The notes beneath the pieces were generated by a model. That model was not told the DNA's origin, searched no databases, and worked only from the letters and a program-made list of their open reading frames with translations. From NCBI RefSeq assembly GCF_040901545.1, contig NZ_JBBDYL010000045.1, positions 248,001 through 312,000 on the forward strand: 64,000 nt of DNA, read 5' to 3'. Origin of the DNA: Sulfuricaulis sp040901545. Its GTDB lineage: Bacteria; Pseudomonadota; Gammaproteobacteria; Acidiferrobacterales; Sulfurifustaceae. This document shows, piece after piece, positions 60,151-64,000 of the stretch; the first letter of the stretch is position 1, and each line of letters begins with the position of its first letter. The translations under genes were made by a program, and so were the position numbers.

Positions 60151-61827
60151 ATGACCGCAAGCACCGATACCCTGCGCGTATCGCCCGCACGCGAAACCGG
60201 CATATCAACCTGGCTCGACGTCAACGTGCGATTGTGGCAAATGGCGAGTTTCGCCATCGCCTGCATGGTGGCGGCGCCGATATTGATCGTGATGCTGTCC
60301 TGGTTTTCACCGGCGGGGGACATATGGCGGCATCTGGTACAGACGGTTCTCGGCGAACTGCTGCGAAACACGGTGGTACTGATGATCGGCGTCGGGTTCG
60401 GCGTTTTTGTGCTGGGCGCGGGGCTGGCCTGGCTGATCGCGATGTGCGAATTTCCGGGGCGACGATTCTTTGAATGGGCGCTGATGTTGCCGCTGGCCAT
60501 GCCCGCCTACGTGCTTGCCTTCGTGGCGGTGGCGATGCTTGATTTCAGCGGTCCGCTGCAAACCGCCCTGCGCGCGCTATTTGGCGGTGAAATATGGTTG
60601 CCTCCGATTCGATCGGCCGGCGGCATTGTCGCCGTAATGATCCTGGCCTTTTACCCGTATGTTTATATGCTGGCACGCGCCGCGTTTCTGGCGCAGGGGC
60701 GTCGCATGCTGGAAACCGGGCGCGTATTCGGCCTCACGCCGTGGGTGGCGTTTCTGCGCGTGGCGTTGCCGATGGCGCGCCCGGCCCTCGCGGCCGGAGT
60801 GGCGCTGGCACTGATGGAAGCCTTGGCGGATTTCGGTGCCGTCTCGGTCTTCAACTATGACACGTTCACCACGGCGATTTACAAGTCCTGGCAGGGTTTG
60901 TTCTCGCTGCCGGCGGCCGCCCAACTGGCTTCGTTGCTGCTGTTATTTGTCGCCCTGGGTTTGTTCGGGGAACGGCAATTACGCGGCCGCGCCCGCTATC
61001 ACGTGACCGGCAAACCCGGACATGACGAGCGTTACCGGCTCGTGGGCGGACGCGCGCTGGCCGCAAGCCTGATTTGTATCCTGGTCTTGTCGCTGGCATT
61101 CCTGATCCCGCTGGGCCAACTGCTGATATGGGTGTGGAGTTCTGCTGCCGAGGATTTTGACTCCCGTTATCTCAATTTTTTCATCAATACCGTGTTGCTC
61201 GGCGCGGCCGCCGCCCTGGTGACCACGTTTTGTGCCTTACTGCTGGCTTACACGTATCGCCTCAAACCCGATCGCCTGGTTCGCGGCGCCGTCCGCTTCG
61301 CCACACTGGGATACGCGCTTCCCGGTTCCGTGCTGGCCGTCGGCATCATGGTTTCCTTCGTCTGGTTTGATCAGTGGATAATTGAAGCGCTCCGGTCGGG
61401 TTTGGATATGAGTATAGGGCCGGTGCTTACTGGAACCTTGGTGGCGTTGTTGCTGGCCTATGGTGTGCGTTTCATGGCGGTCGCCCATGGGCCGATTGAC
61501 AGCAGTTTCGAGCGCATCCGACCCACGTTGTGGCAGGCGGCGCGTAGTCTCGGCGCGAGCAATTGGGAGATACTCTGGAGAGTGTCGTTACCGTTGTTGC
61601 GTACCGGATTGCTGTCCGCAGGACTCCTCGTATTTGTCGAAGTGATGAAAGAGATGCCCGCCACCCTCCTGCTGCGTCCTTTCGGGTGGGACACCCTGGC
61701 GATCCGTGTGTTCGAGATGACTTCCGAGGGGCAATGGGATCGCGCGGCTTTGCCGGCCGTGACGCTCATTCTGACCGGCCTGATTCCGGTTGTCTTGCTC
61801 GTGCGCCGGTCTCCGACCAAGACCTGA
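60151..61827 (+). CDS. fbpB: Fe(3+) ABC transporter permease (FbpB-like)
   Basis: Inner-membrane permease of 558 residues formed from two fused permease halves with about 12 helices. Two EAA-type loops are visible: GRVFGLTPWVAFLRVALPM and AARSLGASNWEILWRVSLPL. This matches FbpB/SfuB in size. It most likely pairs with the FbpA-like binding protein at 50145. No ATPase (FbpC) gene follows; the next element is the glycine riboswitch. Confidence 0.9.
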   Translation: MTASTDTLRVSPARETGISTWLDVNVRLWQMASFAIACMVAAPILIVMLSWFSPAGDIWRHLVQTVLGELLRNTVVLMIGVGFGVFVLGAGLAWLIAMCEFPGRRFFEWALMLPLAMPAYVLAFVAVAMLDFSGPLQTALRALFGGEIWLPPIRSAGGIVAVMILAFYPYVYMLARAAFLAQGRRMLETGRVFGLTPWVAFLRVALPMARPALAAGVALALMEALADFGAVSVFNYDTFTTAIYKSWQGLFSLPAAAQLASLLLLFVALGLFGERQLRGRARYHVTGKPGHDERYRLVGGRALAASLICILVLSLAFLIPLGQLLIWVWSSAAEDFDSRYLNFFINTVLLGAAAALVTTFCALLLAYTYRLKPDRLVRGAVRFATLGYALPGSVLAVGIMVSFVWFDQWIIEALRSGLDMSIGPVLTGTLVALLLAYGVRFMAVAHGPIDSSFERIRPTLWQAARSLGASNWEILWRVSLPLLRTGLLSAGLLVFVEVMKEMPATLLLRPFGWDTLAIRVFEMTSEGQWDRAALPAVTLILTGLIPVVLLVRRSPTKT

Positions 61828-61953
61828 ATCTGATTCTTGGATATTCCGGCGCGGTGATTCTGGCCGGCTGTTCGATCGGATGACGGGGATCAACGATCCG
61901 TCTTGGCGCATACCGGACACTGCGTTATAGTGCCGCAATCGACGCACAATTCT

Positions 61954-62137
61954 GTGGGAGAGACCACGCGGCTGGCGCGTGGCGCCGAAGGCGCAACCCG
62001 CCCGGAATCGCTCAGGCAAAAGGACTGCAGGATTTAACCAGTGTCTGCCGACGCAGCATTGGGTCGTCTCTGGAGAGAGGCGGGCCGCACGGCTCACCCA
62101 CCGAAGGGGCTCAAGCTCTCAGGTTACCGGACAGAGG
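61954..62137 (+). ncRNA. Tandem glycine riboswitch
   Basis: Two glycine aptamers in series. Aptamer 1 (about 61954-62031) has GGGAGAGACCACGC, the GCGCCGAAGGCGCAA hairpin and the conserved CGCTCAGGCAAAAGGACTGC. Aptamer 2 (about 62064-62137) has CTCTGGAGAGAGGCGGGC, CACCGAAGGGG and CTCTCAGGTTACCGGACAGA. Their consensus elements (GGAGAG, CCGAAGG, CTCAGG, AAAGGACNG) identify the family. It stands ahead of gcvT, where it typically raises expression of the cleavage system when glycine is abundant. Confidence 0.93.
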
Positions 62138-62174
62138 GGCGATGGTTATTCAGCCATCGCCCTTTTGTTTTTTT
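62137..62174 (+). terminator. Riboswitch expression platform/intrinsic terminator
   Basis: GGGCGATGG (62137-62145), an eight-base loop and CCATCGCCC (62154-62162) form a perfect nine-bp stem followed by TTTTGTTTTTTT. It directly follows aptamer 2 and lies 38 bases ahead of gcvT. A terminator here would be opened when glycine is bound, an ON switch. Confidence 0.85.
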
Positions 62175-62211
62175 GATCAACCCGGTCGTCTTCGCTAGGA
62201 TAAATTTTCAC

Positions 62212-63306
62212 ATGGGTAACCGCACACCGTTATACAGCGACCATATCAAACTGGGTGCGAAGATCGTGGACTTCGGCGGCTGGGACATGCCATTGCACTA
62301 CGGATCCCAGATCGGGGAACACCACAAGGTAAGAAACGATTGCGGTATGTTCGACGTCTCGCATATGAACGTGGTGGATGTAAAGGGCGCCGGCGTGCGT
62401 GATTTTTTCCGGCTGCTGCTGGCGAACAACGTGGACAAGCTGAAGACCAAGGGCAAGGCGCTTTACAGCTGCATGTTGAACGGCAAAGGCGGCGTGATCG
62501 ACGATTTGATCGTCTACTATCTGGATGACGCGTGGTACCGCGTGGTGATGAATGCGGCCACGCGCGAAAAGGACATGGCCTGGGTCAGCGCCGCGGCGAA
62601 GAAATTCGGGGGTGTTACCGTAACCATGCGTGACGATCTGGCGATGATCGCGATTCAGGGCCCGCAAGCGAAGGAAAAGGTGTATCAAGCCCTGGGCGAG
62701 ACGCTGCGTGATTCGGCCGGTACGCTCAAGCCGTTTCATTCCGTGACCGTGCGCGACCGCTTCATCGCCACCACCGGTTATACCGGTGAAGACGGATTCG
62801 AGATTATCCTTCCGGCCAACTCCGCCCCGCGTACCTGGCAACAATTGCACTCAGTCGGCGTGCCACCGGTCGGATTGGGGGCGCGCGACACACTGCGGCT
62901 AGAGGCCGGCATGAATCTCTACGGTTCCGACATGGATCAAACGACCACCCCCCTTGAATCGGGTCTGGCGTGGACCGTGGCGTTCGAGCCCTCGGACCGT
63001 AATTTCATCGGTCGCGAAGTGCTCGACCGGCAGAAAGCGCGGGGGGTTCCACGCCAGCTCGTCGGACTCGTGCTCGAAGGCAAGGGGGTGTTGCGCAATC
63101 ACCAGAAAGTGACCTGCGATGGCGCGGGCGAAGGCGAAATCACGAGCGGCAGTTTTTCGCCGACGCTGAATCAGGCGATCGCGCTGGCGCGAGTGCCGGC
63201 GGCGGTCAAGACCGGAGACCGCGGCACGGTGGAGCTGCGCGGCAAACCCGCGATTGTGCGGGTGGTCAAGTATCCCTTTGTTCGCAACGGCAAGGCTTGT
63301 CTTTGA
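62212..63306 (+). CDS. gcvT: Glycine cleavage system T protein (aminomethyltransferase)
   Basis: Transfers the methylene unit from the lipoyl arm of H protein to tetrahydrofolate. The 364 residues begin MGNRTPLYSDHIKLGAKIVDFGGWDMPLHYGSQ and contain FDVSHMNVVDVKG, NGKGGVIDDLIVYY and TGYTGEDGFEIILP, with GARDTLRLEAGMNLYG, all T-protein signatures. ATG 62212 follows AGGA at a spacing of 11. The open frame begins earlier inside the riboswitch, but those residues are not part of the family. gcvH follows 15 bases later. Confidence 0.95.
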   Translation: MGNRTPLYSDHIKLGAKIVDFGGWDMPLHYGSQIGEHHKVRNDCGMFDVSHMNVVDVKGAGVRDFFRLLLANNVDKLKTKGKALYSCMLNGKGGVIDDLIVYYLDDAWYRVVMNAATREKDMAWVSAAAKKFGGVTVTMRDDLAMIAIQGPQAKEKVYQALGETLRDSAGTLKPFHSVTVRDRFIATTGYTGEDGFEIILPANSAPRTWQQLHSVGVPPVGLGARDTLRLEAGMNLYGSDMDQTTTPLESGLAWTVAFEPSDRNFIGREVLDRQKARGVPRQLVGLVLEGKGVLRNHQKVTCDGAGEGEITSGSFSPTLNQAIALARVPAAVKTGDRGTVELRGKPAIVRVVKYPFVRNGKACL

Positions 63307-63321
63307 TTGGGGGCGTCAACC

Positions 63322-63717
63322 ATGAGCAATATTCCAAAAGAGCTTAAATACAGCAAGTCACACGAGTGGCTGAAACTGAACAGCGACGGCACCGTCACCG
63401 TCGGGATTACGCATCACGCCCAGGACCTCATGGGCGATATGGTTTATGTGGAACTGCCGTCGGCGGGGACCACGGTTACTGCCGGCAAGGAATGCGGCGT
63501 GGTGGAGTCGGTGAAGGCGGCCTCCGACGTGTACGCGCCGGTCAGCGGCGAGATCGTCGAAGCGAACGGCACGCTGGCCGATGCACCGGAGACCGTGAAC
63601 AAGGATTGTTATGGGGCAGGCTGGATGTTTCGCTTGAAACCCGCGAGCAACAGCGAGCTCGATGGGCTGCTCGACGCCAAGGCCTACGAAGCGCTGGTGG
63701 CGTCTGAAAAGCACTGA
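63322..63717 (+). CDS. gcvH: Glycine cleavage system H protein
   Basis: Lipoyl carrier of the glycine cleavage complex. The 131-residue protein has the family opening LKYSKSHEWLKLNSDGTVTVGITHHAQDLMGDMVYVELP and the lipoylation site ESVKAASDVYAP (lysine in VESVKA). Length is normal. ATG 63322 fits the family; the longer reading from 63307 (TTG) is not favoured. It follows gcvT by 15 bases. Confidence 0.95.
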   Translation: MSNIPKELKYSKSHEWLKLNSDGTVTVGITHHAQDLMGDMVYVELPSAGTTVTAGKECGVVESVKAASDVYAPVSGEIVEANGTLADAPETVNKDCYGAGWMFRLKPASNSELDGLLDAKAYEALVASEKH

Positions 63718-63948
63718 AAGAAATAGACAGGTTTAACAGGATTTACAGGATTAATTTATAAAGTTTTTTAAGTTTTAATCTTGTTAATCCTAGCCGCCGG
63801 ATCCCGAGGCGCAGCTCTTTCGGAGACGGCGGCAGAAGCGCCCATGGAAACATCGCTCATTGCGGCTACAGCGCCCATTGCCGAAAGAGCGTTCGCCTCG
63901 AGCACTGGGCGCTATTTTAATCCTGTCAATCCTGTGAATTGAATTTTT
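63718..63948. repeat. Dispersed repeat module between gcvH and gcvPA
   Basis: The edges carry AACAGGATTTACAGGATTAA on the left and TTTTAATCCTGTCAATCCTG on the right, plus TAATCTTGTTAATCCTA inside. The core has a long inverted repeat: GAGGCG-CAG-CTCTTTCGG at 63806-63823 pairs with CCGAAAGAG-CGTT-CGCCTC at 63881-63899, with a direct repeat of GCGCCCAT inside the loop. It lies in the gcv operon, so it is probably transcribed and may form a strong RNA structure between genes. Confidence 0.65.
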
Positions 63949-63960
63949 AGGAAATACGAG

Positions 63961-64000
63961 ATGCCGTTCATACCGCATACCGACGCCGATGTGCAGGCGA
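63961..64000 (+). CDS. gcvPA: Glycine dehydrogenase (decarboxylating) subunit 1, partial
   Basis: Only the first 13 codons lie in the window: MPFIPHTDADVQA, which matches the conserved GcvPA opening MPFIPHTxxDV. TTAGGAAATACGAG before the ATG is a good ribosome binding site. The split P protein (GcvPA/GcvPB) would complete the glycine cleavage operon. The rest of the gene is beyond the window. Confidence 0.85.
   Translation, partial: MPFIPHTDADVQA

Noticed and set aside
63790..63978. Small minus-strand ORF within the gcvH-gcvPA gap
   Set aside because: It reads through the inverted repeat and into gcvPA; nothing suggests coding.
1..64000. tRNA genes, CRISPR arrays and intact insertion sequences
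   Set aside because: I looked for tRNA arm sequences, regularly spaced repeats and transposase motifs and found none that I can support; a tRNAscan or ISfinder search would be decisive.

Overview
The window reads as chromosome of a GC-rich, free-living gammaproteobacterium. The block yicC - gmk - rpoZ - spoT - ridA - recG - ubiC - ubiA, together with rph, rdgB, hemW, priA, aroE, srkA, prlC and xth, is typical of that class. A flavocytochrome c sulfide dehydrogenase pair (fccAB), assimilatory nitrate genes and split glycine cleavage P-protein genes (the window ends just inside a gcvPA-like gene) suggest a sulfur-oxidising lineage of the Chromatiales/Acidiferrobacterales type. The lineage is inference and cannot be fixed by eye. 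I saw no tRNA, rRNA, CRISPR array or intact insertion sequence.

Layout: 0-8.5 kb holds a nitrate assimilation operon (ABC permease, tandem-ATPase subunit, NirB, NirD, NasA). 8.6-10.3 kb holds fccA-fccB on the minus strand. 10.5-15.5 kb carries a fructosamine-kinase-like gene, a GGDEF/EAL protein, DoxX and pirin genes. 15.5-16 kb is an AT-rich gap with DnaA-box-like sites in front of priA. 18-25 kb is a minus-strand run: a membrane hydrolase, hemJ, mgtE, a soluble MgtE-N/CBS paralogue, an MscS-like channel, hemW and an EamA transporter. 25.2-26.7 kb is a lower-GC island with an attC-like hairpin, an HxlR regulator and a divergent truncated haemoglobin behind a 93-bp tandem duplication. 27-41.9 kb is core housekeeping, including a Ser/Thr kinase and PP2C phosphatase pair. 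41.9-43.6 kb is a small phage-like XRE/Ner module between two copies of the srkA 3' end, next to an internally deleted gamma-carbonic anhydrase gene. 43.6-48.8 kb returns to housekeeping genes.

The largest accessory system is the iron locus at 48.8-61.8 kb. It has a Fur-box-like site, two HemP genes, translationally coupled small ORFs, an FbpA-like binding protein, TonB-ExbB-ExbD, a cytochrome c/FTR1 fusion, a TonB-dependent receptor, a two-helix membrane protein, a membrane-anchored flavin/2Fe-2S reductase, a bacterioferritin-like protein and an FbpB-like permease. Four-base stop/start overlaps tie many of these together. They read as one route: outer-membrane uptake driven by TonB, redox handling at the inner membrane, permeation and storage. 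No ATPase for the FbpA/FbpB pair lies in the window.

The window closes with a tandem glycine riboswitch and terminator hairpin in front of gcvT-gcvH and the start of gcvPA. Non-coding DNA is rich in hairpin repeats, including a dispersed family whose edges carry the AGGATTAACAGGATT motif at three loci.
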